In this document: positions 27,271 through 40,300 of the stretch, in pieces
How positions within the stretch are numbered: the stretch's first letter is position 1
Layout: every line of letters begins with the position of its first letter
Assembly (NCBI GenBank): GCA_003255065.1
Contig: QAOA01007183.1
Location: forward strand, 540,761-604,760
Direction: 5' to 3'
Length of the DNA: 64,000 bases
Source: Cercis canadensis
Lineage: Eukaryota > Streptophyta > Magnoliopsida > Fabales > Fabaceae
Notes under the pieces: generated by a model
The model's database searches: none
What the model was told of the DNA's origin: nothing
The model's input: only the letters and a program-made list of their open reading frames with translations
Made by a program: the position numbers and the translations under genes

Positions 27271-30200
27271 ATGAATAGCAGAACCAGGACTGGGCAGCAG
27301 CCTATGAAAGCTTCAACTTCAACTTCAATGACACATGACAAAGTAATTAAAACTTACCATTCTTTATTATAGTCAGAACAGGGTACATTTATGCAGTATG
27401 CATTTTTGAAAAACGGTTTGTACTGCAGACCAAGATTATGATTATCAAATTATCCTTAGCGTAAGAGTTATCCTCACAAAATACGGCTTCAGTTTCATCG
27501 AGCAGACTTTGCCGAAAGATCCCAGAAATTCTGAAACGTGAGCATCTTTTCATGAGGATAAGATATAGGTCTGGCAACCAATAGTATTAAGGGTGAATTG
27601 ACCCTTGTTCCCTTTTTCTTTCATAATTTATGATTGGGTTTCTGAATCTGAAGCTCTCAGAATTTTCTGCTTGCCATTGTTTCTCCCCTGTTTATTTATG
27701 AATTTGCCATAAAACACGCACTGTCAGCTTCCAGGATTTGATCTTTTCCGTTGCGTTATTTTATTGCATAGGTTGAATTGATCCTAACTTGTTTATCCTT
27801 CAATGAAAAGGCAGAGATGCAGGGAAGCTTGCGAGCAACTAAAGGTGGAAAAGCCTCCAGCAGAGATAGAAAATTGGCTTTGCAACAAGACGTATTCACA
27901 TTCTTACTTTTATGAGTTTTTATATTAATTATTTTTTTTTCCAATCTTTTATTGGCTCTGAGCTGAGGACTTCTGTTTCAGGTTGATAAGCTGAAGAAGA
28001 AGCTTAGGCATGAAGAGAACATCCACAGGGCGTTGGAGAGGGCTTTCAACAGACCTTTGGGAGCTCTGCCTCGTCTTCCTCCTTATCTCCCGTCATACGT
28101 TAGTAAATATCTTTCTACCTTTGTATCACTGCTTTCTTGTTTGGTCCTTTTCTAAACAAACACTAGACTAGGAAAGCAACCATTTATTATTTCTCAATTG
28201 TTGGTAAGGGTGAATGGAAAATAAGCATGGCAACAAGCAGACTTTAATCAATAGAATAATTTTTTTTCATAATTGGAACAGAGCAATTAAATTAAACCTA
28301 TTCCAGAAATTTGATTAATTGAGTATCAATCCTGAAAAAATTTAGATACTATCGCTTCTGGCCGAAGTGGCAGTTCTGGAAGAGGAAATTGTTAGGCTAG
28401 AAGAGCAGGTGGTGCATTTCAGGCAGGACTTGTACCAGGAAGCTGTCTACATATCATCCTCCAAGAGGAGAATGGAGCATTCAGCTCAATCTCCAAGTCC
28501 CAAACTGCATAAATTGAAGTCTCTTCCCCAAACAGTGGCTAATTCAGCAGTATCAGCAACTGAGCCTACAACACTCCCTGGTGAGTAGCATTATGTTTCA
28601 CTGCTTCAGCTTAGACTGTCATTTCCTATAGTTGAGTTTATGCCAAGTGCAATCCTTATGGCTTGTGCCTCTTAGTTGTGTTTCCAGAGGATAGACGAGG
28701 TAAAGAGAATCAAACCTGCACCAACTCCTCCAAGATCAGCAAGCAATCCACGTGCAAAGTCCAAACAACTAAAACTCCAATCAAGAAACTTCCCACTCAC
28801 AATAAATCAGTGCAGAAACATTGGAATCTTCCAAAGAGACAGGTATCTGTAGAAATAATTTTCAGTTTGTGTAATAAGAGTAGGTGAAAGAAAATTTATC
28901 AAGTCAACTGACTATGAGCTTTCATAATGTGTGCAGCAAGAACTAAGATTGAAGGACCAGCCAATTGCACAAGTAAGAAAACCTAGTTTAAATGAAAAAC
29001 CACCAGGAGATGACAACAGCCCCAATATAATCTCCGAGAATATTTTGAAGTGCTTATCAAGCATTCTCTTGAGAATGAGTTCAGTGAAGAATTCAGGTTC
29101 AGCAGATGACATACATTCCTTATGGACTCCGAAAACTCAAGATTTTGTTGAAGGAAATGAATTTTGGGATCCTTATGCTATCTGTTCAGAATTTGGAACA
29201 AGGGATATTGGTCCATACAAGCAATTCTCTGCAATTGAAGCTAAATCTTTCAATCCAAAACGAACTTCAAATTCTTTGTTTTTACTGCGTCGATTGAAGT
29301 ATGTTATCTTTTACCAAATTAGTCTATTAACTAATTTTCTTATTCATGACATTTACTAATTGTGATAATTAGAAAGTTACAGTATTTTGATTTCCTGAAA
29401 TTTGCAGACTTCTTTTTAGGAAACTTGCCTTTGTCAAGTTAGAGAGCCTCAACCATCAACAGAAGCTCGCATTCTGGATCAACACTTATAACTCCTGTAT
29501 GATGAATGTATGTCAGTTCTGTCCGTCAGAATAACATTTGAAATCCTAATTCCTAAGTGTTATCTGAATCTGATAGTTTCTTATGTTCACTACTTTTTGT
29601 TATTTTTCTCTTTAATATCGGTAATAGTTTATCTCATATTGTGTGCTTAATTTTCTTTTCAATCATTTATAAATGAAGGCATTTAAATTTTTACTTTGCT
29701 TCAGGCATTCATTGAAAATGGCATACCAGAGAGTCCTGAAATGGTTGTTGCACTGATGCAGAAGGTTTGGACTACAAAAATTTTGTTTCTTCTAGTTAGG
29801 ATGAAAATGTCTATCACATGTTCTCAAGTGAGTGTAAATTTATGGGGTTAGTTTCTTTTCACTCAGGCAAAAATAAATGTGGGAGGACACATGCTAAGTG
29901 CAACTACCATAGAACATTGCATCCTGAGACTTCCTTATCACTGGAAATTTGTAAGTCTGTCACTTTTGGCTCTAGCTTTCTTATAATATATGTGTGGGGA
30001 ATGTGGATATAGTTATTTACCAAGCTTCTCACTGCTAAATTCCAAACAGACGTTTTCAAAGGGAGCAAAAAATCATGAAGTGATAGCAAGAAGTGTATTT
30101 AGACTGGAATTGTCAGAACCCCTAGTGACATATGCACTCTCCTGTGGAACTTGGTCCTCTCCTGCTGTAAGTATATGCTTAGTTTAGACAGGTTAATTTA

Positions 30201-30691
30201 TTATTTGCCATTACTCCATGAATATGAGATGGTAGCATCTCTACCATTGATTGTAAATGAAAATGACCAGCTTTCACTTCCTACATAAGCTCGATAGTTT
30301 AATGAATTGCATGTTGCACATCTTTAAACCAAAATTTAAATTTTTATATGGTATGTATCTATTACTGATTCGCAAACAATGTGAAATGAAGGTAAGAGTC
30401 TACACGGCATCCCAGGTTGAGAACGAATTGGAAATGGCTAAAAGGGAGTATTTACAAGCGGCAATTGGAATTTCAACATCCAAGTTTGCTATCCCAAAAC
30501 TGCTGGATTGGTATTTACTGGACTTTGCGAAAGACCTGGAATCATTGCTGGATTGGATATGCCTCCAGTTACCAAGTGAACTAGGGAAAGAAGCCATTAA
30601 ATTCCTTGAGAAAAGAAAAACCGATCCCCTCTCGCAATTTGTCCAAATCATTCCGTATGAGTTCAGCTTTAGATACCTGCTATGCAAATAA
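27271..30691 (+). CDS. leucine-zipper (MIP1-type) plus DUF547 protein
   Basis: Plant family with an N-terminal ternary-complex-factor MIP1 leucine zipper and a C-terminal DUF547 domain; the molecular role is poorly known. Exons: 27271-27342, 27811-27891, 27982-28098, 28346-28580, 28688-28842, 28937-29298, 29408-29507, 29705-29764, 29867-29950, 30050-30166 and 30392-30691, 1683 bases, 560 residues in one frame. Residues about 43-130 form a charged coiled coil ([58 protein letters not shown]). A Lys/Thr-rich linker follows (about 135-220). DUF547 covers roughly residues 345-465, with [34 protein letters not shown] and [21 protein letters not shown]. The end ([12 protein letters not shown]) is the normal one. 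The ATG at 27271 gives the usual [15 protein letters not shown] start. Confidence 0.93.
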
Positions 30692-33600
30692 TTTTGCTTT
30701 ATTTTTCTGTATATACTCCTATTGGTGTTGGGGTTACAATTTTGTATACAGCTGTAGATCTATACATATAAAGAATGTAAATGATCCTTTTTCTCCCACT
30801 GGTGAGTGAATTTCTTTATGTTCCTTCATCTCAACTAGTTCAGTACTGATCCTTTTTCTTTGTGTACACAATTAATAGATGGCTAACGACACCACGTTGA
30901 CAAGCAAACAAAAGGAGCTGAGAAGGTGTATTAAATTACATTAGGGGTATATAAAACGACCCCTCAATGACACTGTTTGCTCGTCAAGGAACAAGCGTGC
31001 ATTCATACCATGTACTTAACAAAAAAGAGAGCAGGAATAGTGCTGGGCTCCCACATATGGTCCAACATTCAAAGAAATTCTCTAGTTATTCACACACTCT
31101 CACTGTGAGGCTTCGTCTTGTACTTGTGCTTGTGGTCCATGTCCATCTTATTCTCATGGCACGCTGTTTTTGGTGTTGCAGAATGCAGATGCACTTTAAT
31201 TAATTGCAACTCCATTATATAATTACATTGATCAGCGACTTCTTAAGTAACCGTCCTTCCCTTGGACTTGGCTACTCAGTCTCAATATGCTTAACACAGA
31301 TGCAGACTCTAATTATTTCGGCTAAATTATGCCTGTAATTTAATCTAGGTTTCAATTTGGTCCCTACCATTTAATTAATGTACCAATTTTCTTCTCATAG
31401 TTTTGAACTAAATCAGTAGTCTTCCTAAACCATCATAGTTTTTTTTGGCCATGGTTGAAGTACATCAAGATGGCTGGGAAATGGGAATCTAAATGTTGTC
31501 TTATGCTTAACAACACAAAGTGAAGTAAGATTTTGAGTGGTCCTGGTATTGGTTTGGTTTGTCTCTTTTATAACAGTGTGATGTGGGCAACCCTATCCAC
31601 CTAGCTTAGCTATATTCAAGTGAGGAATGAAGCGCTTTCAATGTTATGCAGTTGGACTCTTCACAAGTTAACAGAAGTTAAAGCAATGAAAGTGATCCTT
31701 CATGAACCTGCCTCTTCAGTTCCTACTTGCTTGCCATTGATTACCCCCATCTTATCTCTGCATTCACTCCTTTACTATTCCAGCAAATGGCTTCACCACT
31801 CCACCTCCACCCCCGCTCCCCTTCTAGTTAGTTACGCACTTACACTTACACTTCCTTTCACGCTTTGGGGCTTAACCTCGTTTGATAAACCGAATCAAAG
31901 TTATGAAATTAGATAATTATTCTCATTGTATGAAATCAATATGAATGAAATTAAAATTATTCATAAAAAATACAAATATCCCTTATTAGAAATAAGATTT
32001 TACAGGTGTTAGATAAGTTTTGAAAAATTAATAAGAATATGTTAAAAAAAAAAAAAAAAGATACATTAATGACATTTTCTAGAGCACAAAATTATTATTT
32101 TCAGCTCTCAAGGTGAGAATGCTAATCAACAACCATTCCATACTTTTTCTTTCACCAAACATAAAAATGTTAGCTTGAAAGTTGAAACAGAAATACCATG
32201 TGGAACCAACACTTAATATTACTACTATTTTGTATGAGACCCAAGGAGGAAGACGAACTAGTAATTGTCTTATTCAATTTTTGTTGTAGTGAAAGAATCA
32301 TAATAATTAGCTTTGAAGGACCGAATTGATAAAAGCCCAATTTGTTAGGATTCATCCAAATCCAATGGATGTTGGATCAGTCATGGGTTAGTTAACTAGT
32401 TTATGGATGTTGGATCAGTCATGGGTTAGTTAACTAGTTTAAATATAATCATTTGGGCCCTGTTGTGGGCAAGTAAATCCAAATAGATCATCAACTCCCA
32501 ATAGTAGACATGATATTGACTTGAACGAATCTGTCACTAGCAAAAAAACAAAAAAGAGACTCAAACGAATCTGCAAGTAATGGCTTAAGCTTATCATCGT
32601 TATTGTGTTTCAATCTTATCGGTTTATCATCAGTATTATAATCTGTAAATTAATATTATTAGATAGTAATGTTGGATTCCCATAATACTTATTTTATGTT
32701 GCAAGTCGCGGCAACAGCCTCTCTATTATTTTACCCAAAAAAATATATAGATATATATCTCTATCATGAACACATGCATGTTGTGTTGTGTCATTCTGCA
32801 TGTTTATTATCTCAATAATATAAATCATATTACCGTAATTTAATAAAATTATAAATTTGGTTTTCGCACACTTCAACTAACGCGTGAATTCTAGAAGCTT
32901 TCATCTGAACAAGTCTAATGCGGCATTTAGCACATGTTCTTTTGAGTTATTCATTATATTGTTAGTAAAAAAAAAAAAAAAGCTTCTAACAGAGTGAATG
33001 GAACCATTTTTCAATATTGAGTATAACAAAATATTTCCCTCCTCATTTAGAGTAGCCAAAAAGTTATTATAGAAAGTAAACAACCATGCTAATGTTATGC
33101 TAAAAGAGAAATTCAAAACAAGTCTTCGTCAGGCTTTTATTACCATAGTGGGTAGCGGAGAACACGTTGTTTTGTTGGTGTCATTAGAATTTTGATCATT
33201 TATATAACATAGAAGAGTTTTACATACTAAATTATTATAATTATTTACAGTAGGTGAAAAAAAAAGAAAACTTTATGTGGCACTTTTTTATGTAGTAATA
33301 ATGTATAAAAAATTATAATAACAATAAATTAAATTTAAACTTTTAATCTAAATCTAATTTTCATAAAAAGATATTTTTGAAAATATTTTCTTAAAAAGAT
33401 TTTAATTATTATAACCACGACTTTTGAAATTCACACTGAAACCTCATCACGAAAATCCAAATCCAAGAAAACAATAAGCAAACGATGAGGTTAGCATTTT
33501 TCTAATAATTATGTCTATTTCTCTTTGGAGTTTATTAATATTAATTATTTTGAAAGTCGTTGTCCTCTTCTAGAAAACATGACCGGCAACGCAAATTGAT

Positions 33601-34159
33601 AAGGATCCATGATTCCAAACTGATCTGCCGTAGTCGTATGTATGAGTGTCTGATGAGTGATAATAATCGACTCCTGTATTTCTTTGAGCGTGGTTGTTAA
33701 GCATTGTCATTGGATTATCCATAAAATTACGCATACACATACATAGATATATCTTAATTTAATAGTCAAGGTCTAGAAGGCTCATTACTAAATTTAATTT
33801 ACTCATATCAAATTATTTTACCTCAAGTATTTATTTGAATGAGTCCACATCAATCATGTGGCGCACGTAAAATTCACACGTTTGGTGGGTCAGCTACAAG
33901 CTATGCCTAATTGTTTATACCATTATAATACTTGCATGCTTTGCTTACCAAACATATATGAAATTACAAAATTTGGGCATGTGGGACACCAATTAATTAA
34001 TCTATTTATCCGCAACTGACCTTAGAAAGAAACGAGAATAGCATACCACATGAGAACGGTACTAAATGGCGGCTATATTGTTCTACCACTCCATCCCAAT
34101 GGTCAACAATTTCTTCCCCTGTTTGATACTTCCACCCTCCTTCCCTTCTCAACCTCTTC
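30692..34159. other. intergenic spacer
   Basis: No supported gene in about 3.5 kb. A piece near 31320-31440 (GGCTAAATTATGCC, TTTGGTCCCTACC) resembles the ends of the inverted-repeat elements at 19.4 and 22.4 kb and may be a relic. A 98-codon frame at 31620-31916 lacks any family signature. Confidence 0.4.
32365..32440 (+). repeat. tandem duplication of 38 bp
   Basis: ATGGATGTTGGATCAGTCAT and the following 18 bases occur at 32365-32402 and again, identical, at 32403-32440. Confidence 0.95.
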
Positions 34160-34168
34160 TATATATTA
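34160..34168 (+). promoter_or_regulatory. TATA box of the DUF1645 gene
   Basis: TATATATTA sits 80 bp ahead of the ATG at 34248, inside a CT-rich context. This places transcription start near 34190 and excludes the upstream in-frame ATG at 34050. Confidence 0.6.
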
Positions 34169-34247
34169 CACACCTTTAACTATAACTAACAACCACTACC
34201 ACATAAAGCTCTTGCTAATCAAGAGAGCAGAAAAATTAAGAAAGAAG

Positions 34248-35273
34248 ATGGAGGTGGTGATACCTAGTCCCAACATGGATTTTGATTTCAGTGGTGCCCG
34301 AACATCACCCTACTTGAGTGCTCCTTCTTCGCCCAAACGTCTTGGGGAATACTACCTAAGTGCTCCTTCCAGTCCATCTAGGTTGTCTGAGTTTTATCGT
34401 GATTTTGATTACTTTTCCATTGACGCTGTTTCTTCTTCTTCTTCTTCAATTCCTTTTGATTGGGAAGAGAAACCTGGTACACCAAAAGGAGCATCCAAGA
34501 GCAAGAGTGGTGATGATGACGACAATGATTTTGCTTTTTTTGTTAGTCAAGAGTCGGAGAAATCGTCTCGTTCAGCTGAAGAGCTCTTTGATGGTGGCAA
34601 AATTAAGCCTTTGAAGCCTCCACCAAGGTTGGAGGCTGAAGAATTCACATCTCATAAAAACTCACTTGTGTCTCCAAGACAACCCAGATCCCCAATAACT
34701 CGAGGGAAGAAGATAATTCGCGATGCTTTCTCACCCAAAAAGGAAAAGGAAACAGAGCAGAGAAGAGGAAGAGACAGAACTCCAGCAGCAGTTTTGTCTT
34801 CCTCTAATTCGGGTCGCAGAGTCACAAGATCACACTCTCCTTACAGGGTTTCCCACTATATGTGGGAAGAAGAACAAAACGCACAGCAACAGAGCACAAA
34901 AGAGGAGTCCTCCTCCAATTCTCGAGCTGTTGCCTTATCAAACACATCTTCATCCAAGACTTCACGAAAATGGAGCTTGAGAGATTTTTTGTTGTTCCGT
35001 AGTGCATCTGAAGGTCGAGGGGCCAACAAAGATCCATTGAGGAAGTACTCTGTTCTGCACAGAAAACCTGAAGATGGTAAAAATTCAAGCTTTAGATCCA
35101 CAGACAGCCACGGTTCAGGACATGGGTCCAGAAGAAGGGCACCCATTTCAGCACATGAATTACATTACACGATGAAGAAAGCCGAATCGCAGGATTTGAA
35201 GAAGAAAACTTACTTGCCCTACAAACAGGGGATTCTGGGCAGGCTCGCTGGATTAGGATCTTTTACAAGATGA
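34248..35273 (+). CDS. DUF1645-type protein (AR781-like), intronless
   Basis: Plant-specific Ser-rich, probably disordered protein of 341 residues; the function of the family is unknown. The N-terminus has a duplicated motif, YLSAPSSPKRLGE (22-34) and YLSAPSSPSRLSEFY (36-50), with SP sites that could be phosphorylated. A poly-Ser run (62-67) leads into the family signature PFDWEEKPGTPK (69-80). An acidic stretch (DDDDND) follows, then basic SP-rich sequence (REP-like RQPRSPITRGKK). The second family block is KWSLRDFLLFRSASEGRG with KDPLRKYSVLHRK. The C-terminus is basic (ESQDLKKKTYLPYKQGILGR). An in-frame ATG at 34050 would add 66 residues, but it lies upstream of the TATA box, so 34248 is preferred. 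Confidence 0.88.
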   Translation: MEVVIPSPNMDFDFSGARTSPYLSAPSSPKRLGEYYLSAPSSPSRLSEFYRDFDYFSIDAVSSSSSSIPFDWEEKPGTPKGASKSKSGDDDDNDFAFFVSQESEKSSRSAEELFDGGKIKPLKPPPRLEAEEFTSHKNSLVSPRQPRSPITRGKKIIRDAFSPKKEKETEQRRGRDRTPAAVLSSSNSGRRVTRSHSPYRVSHYMWEEEQNAQQQSTKEESSSNSRAVALSNTSSSKTSRKWSLRDFLLFRSASEGRGANKDPLRKYSVLHRKPEDGKNSSFRSTDSHGSGHGSRRRAPISAHELHYTMKKAESQDLKKKTYLPYKQGILGRLAGLGSFTR

Positions 35274-37359
35274 GCCATATTCTCAAAGAAATCATTCCCA
35301 AAATTCTTCTCAAAGATTTTTTTTTTTTTTTTTTGTGTTAAAAAAAATTGTATTCATTTTTTGTGATTTGCAATATATAGTTTTTCTTTTAGCTTTTGTG
35401 TTCCTGTTTTGTTATTACGGTGGGTTTGAGCTTCTGTAGACAAAACCATTTGTCCGTTTAACTTAACTGTAATTACATATGAGAAATTAAATTAATTAAT
35501 GGCGCATTATGCCTGTGTAAGTACTAAGTACATTGCAGTCATGTCTTTTTTGCTTAGTTTTTTATGATTATAATTAAATAAATAATTATATGCTAGAAAG
35601 TTAGAAACCAACCATTTGTTATGAGAAACATAAAACGGATATCAAATCCCAATGTAGATTAGTTACAGACTTACCGCTTGTAATTCATGCTTAAGTAGAT
35701 GAAAGCATTTGTTATTATCATCTACTACATTATTTTCAAAATGTCAGTGCCTATTCGCAATTTACACAAACTAAATTTCAAAAAATTTCATGAAGTTCAA
35801 ATTTTAATTATCTCAATATCTTTAATTAAAAAAATTTGTTTATCTAATTTTCATTTTTTCTTTCAAAAAAAAAATTACTCTTTCTTTTTTTTCTTTGGAT
35901 TAAAAGTGCAACCTTATTAGGAAAGGGAAAAAAAACATAGAAAAGGAAGAAATTAAAGGATTGTGGAAGGTTGGTTGGTGTTAAACTAGAACTAGCTATA
36001 ACAAATAAAATATCTATTTTCTTTTATAATCTCACTTTATATAAAAAAAATATAAACATAAAACTTATCCAATAAAATACCTAATGATGAATGTTGAAGT
36101 ATCCCTTGGAAGACTGGTTGGCGTTATACGGGATATTAATCTTGTGATTTTTCCATCTCATGTGAGTTGGTGTTACCACCGACAAGGCCGGGGGAATGAG
36201 GGTAACAGCAAACTAGCTTGAACGCTTCTTGCAAATTCAACCGCCTAGAAGGTCTACCACGTCACATGACGGTTGTCCCTTTGTCAAGATTATTATTATT
36301 ATTAAGATATGTTTGGTAGAGGGATAAAAGAGAGATCATTTAAGAGAGTAAATTTTATTTTTTTTATATATATATATATATATTTAGTTGCATAAAAATA
36401 AAATAAAATAGTTACCGACATTATATGTAAGTTTAAGTCTATTATTTACGTAACCGGCAACCACTCAAAATTATTAAATAGCTCATATAAATATCGTTGA
36501 AGAGTTTGAGTTGCCATTTAAAATTGATAGTTGGATATGGTAAACAATGTCAACTTCTAGATGCGGGGGAGGTTTAGCAATAAAATCTAGTGGAGACCGT
36601 TTTAAATTAAAACATTACATTACAAGTCCGATTATCCTATTTAAAAACTAAATAGTTAGGCTAATAACTACAATAAATTGTAATATCCATTATAGGAAGA
36701 TATGAATTAAAGTTTTTGATGTTGTCTGAAATCATGTCAATACATGGCAGGAACCTCCAGAGGTATAAGCTGCATCAGGTTAGCAGATAGTCTGCTATAG
36801 TTTCTTGTAGGCGTTAGTTCTTTCCTTCTTTCTCAAAGAAAGAAATAATGATTTATTTTTTTGGCTTGAAGAAATAAATCATGCTAATACGTGTTTCTTT
36901 CCGTCACATACTTTGAGGATACACGTCAAAGGCATTGCCTAAATGGTGAAATCATGTTAACATGATTTTTCTTCATCAGATCCAAACCAGATCGATGAGT
37001 AAAGAGGGACACAGTAGTATTGATTTAATAGAACATCCATATCGGATTCTAAGAATTATATATTGATTAAAAACGTAAATTTGTTTATGAGGACCAAGAT
37101 TCGAGTGAATGAAATACAGTATTGATGCCAAAACCAGATTTGAGAAAACGCAGCAGCGACTCCTCACTGTTGGCAATATGCGATAAAGCAGACCTTCTGC
37201 AAAGTGCTTTCTGCCTCTCCCTCTCTATCTACTTAAGTAAAGCCGGTATTCTACCTAAGCAGAGCAGTATTACGAATTCTGGAACAAATAAAACTTACAA
37301 CTTTATTTCGGATAAAGATATCAACAGAGCCAACACCATCACCTTCTAAAAATCCATGC
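35274..37359. other. intergenic spacer
   Basis: Contains 3' UTR sequence of the DUF1645 gene (long T-run at 35318-35334), an (ATT)n/(TTA)n run near 36290-36304 and an (AT)n run near 36365-36382. No supported gene. Confidence 0.4.
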
Positions 37360-40300
37360 TCAGTCAAAGTTATCAATTTTGATGGGAGTAATATCATCAG
37401 CAACATCGAAGTGCCCAATTAGTCGTGCAAAGAAGACCATTTGTTGTTCGAGTGTAAACTTAATGTTCTCAGCCTGCATTGAACCCATTAAAACATATAG
37501 CCACTGTTTCCTACGTAATTTTACTAGACATAATTAAATCAGCATGTACCTTTCGGAAACCATGTTGTTCTCCTTCATACTCAACAAGAGCAACAGGCAC
37601 TCCTTTTTCCTTCAATGCTTGGTAAATTTTGCGAGCTTGATCTGGGGGTACAACCTGCAATATTTATATAATATGGAAAGGGGGAATTAGGAGTACGCTA
37701 ACAACTTCCACTCCTTTTAAGTATTAGATATGGAAAGGAGGAAATAAATATTGCATTGTTTCTACCTTGTCATCCAGTCCTTGAAATAAGATTATGGGAC
37801 AAGAGAAGTTGTCAACATGATTGATTGGGGATCTCTTGAAGCACTCGTCTTCACCTCCTGAAATCAGTTAAGGGATAACCTGAACACTAAATGAAGCAAA
37901 TAAATCAAAGAGATAACTGTCATCTAAAGATGCAATCCTCGCTTTACCAACAAGATTATCAATATAATGGGATTCAAATTTGTGTGTTTCTGCACTCAAC
38001 AGGTTCAAGTCAGCTACCTGTTTCAAGACCAATTGACAAATGAATTCCATTGTACAAGAACAATAATATATGCCTGACGCTTTGTTAGATTAAGGATCAG
38101 TTTATGAAGAAATCAACAGTAGTATGTCTAAATTTTAACGATCTCATAGCTTGTAAGCAGACAGACAACTATAAATGCAGGCACACGTGCGTGCAGACAC
38201 ACAATTTTATGTCTATCTGTCTATCGCTAAGTTAAATTTCTTCATTAGCCCTGTAAGCAAACGTGAAAAGGGAAGGAAAGAAAATGATTCACACAAGAAA
38301 ATAGAAAATTTTGAAAGTTTCTTAGATCACTGCTAATTTGTAAACTTTGCATTGTCCATATTGACTTGGTGATAGCAGCATGATCAGTCCTCAAAGAAAC
38401 ATACTCAGTATTGAATACTAAAACACCCAGTAGACAAGATAAAGAAACAACTTAATCTTAATAGTCCATTTAAAAGCTTGAAGTTAACCTGAATCACACT
38501 TACTTAAGAAAACGACCGCTATGCTCAAAATCCAAACAATGTAAAACATTGACAAATTAGAAATCTATTCCATAAACCCCATTTCATGGTTTATTAAGTA
38601 AAGTAGATGATTGAAATCTCAAGGGAACAGCATCAACTAAAAAAAAAAAAAAAAATCAAATTTGAGTATCAGAAGAAGCACTCACACCATACAAAGAAGC
38701 TCCAGCCTTAAATGTTTCTCTAAAAGCAAGAGCCGCTAAGGTGGTATACCCACCAGCAGAACCCCCTGTTATACACAGCCTCTCCTGATCTACTTTTCCA
38801 CTGTCCACCTGGATAAGAGTTGAGAGATTATATAAACGCCCTTCTAGTAAATCTATCAACCACAATGTAGGAACGAATTAAATGCAAAAAAACATTTACC
38901 AAATATGTAGCACAACTGCAACAGTCATCGACATCAACTATTCCCCAGCGTCCTAAAAGCCGTTCTCGATATATTCTGCCATAACCTTCCAAACAAGGTT
39001 AAAGTCAGACCAAACATAGAGAATCATCAACAACCAAAACTTGAAAGAACGACCCACATCCCAACCATGGAAAAAGAAACGAGAAAACAATAGATAACGT
39101 GGTTCAGAATATTATTTTGTAGCCAAGGAGAGGAACAAACCAGTGCTTCCACCGTAATTAACATCTGCGACTGCCCAACCTCGACTAGTCCAGTACTGAA
39201 TGCTCAGATTTAAAATTCCACGTGTTTCAGCTGTTGGTCCTCCTGAAATATTCAAGTAGAATAATGCACACATAAAAAGGACTAATGTACTCATCCAAAA
39301 GACTAAGTCAACACTCACTTGGCAGGTTTTCCAACAGCAACAAAGTGCAATAAAAGTGATGACCAGTTACCCCAGTATTTCTAAATTGAATTTGGTTTAT
39401 AAAAGAAATTTCACCAACTCCTTGCTATTGATCAAATTGAAATTCTAATTTAGCCTCCAGATGTATAACCTTCATAGCCCCAATTACAGTACTTAAAAAA
39501 CAGTACATTTTGATACAACTATTTCTCAAAAGGTATCGGCGTATAGCATAAGCCCTGACATAGGTATATCAGCCACCAAGAAAACTCATGGAATAATTGC
39601 AACCTAACAAGTGCAAAATTTGTTAGAGCTGACTAGGAAGAAGCAATAGAAACAGCAACAAACCAAATTTACAACGTAGTTAACAATGTCACAAGAAATC
39701 ATTTATGTACTACAGCTACTTTCGTTACAATGAACTCATGAACTGCAATATCCGGTTGCCATCAAAGGACATCCTTTCTTGATTATCACCTATCTAGATC
39801 ATGAACCTACATATGAATTCTGGTTGCAGAGGGAAATAACCACCCCCAAAAAAAAAAACACAATTTTATTGCATGCAAGTGGCCTAATGAATTACAATAT
39901 GAAGTTGAACGAGATTATTCTTGATATTCCTGATAGAAGATTAAGATGGCATACCATGGCTTTTCAACAACAATGGAGGCTTTTCCCCTTGATTGGCTTG
40001 ATAAATAGGATTAGATGGTGGATAAAAGTAAGCATAGGCATATTGGCCGGGAACTTCAGTTGGGAATTCAATCAATTCTGGCATACTGAAGTATGGACTA
40101 TACTTTAAACTATCTGGTGAAGAGGACCAAATAATACTGAAGTCAACTGCTTTTGATTTGTGATAATCTAAAGTCACCTGAAACACAAGAAAGGGTATAA
40201 GGGGTGAATTCAAATAATTTAGAAATTGAAGAGGAGGGCAAGCGAGCAGCACCTTGGCCACTGATGATGGATGAATTGCAGACGCTCCCTCCACATACAA

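Noticed and set aside
31620..31916. 98-codon plus-strand frame with a Leu/Pro-rich tail
   Set aside because: Translation of pyrimidine-rich non-coding sequence; no recognisable domain.
34050..34247. Longer start of the DUF1645 protein (66 extra residues)
   Set aside because: The ATG lies upstream of a TATA box at 34160, and the added residues show no family similarity. The ATG at 34248 fits the usual start.
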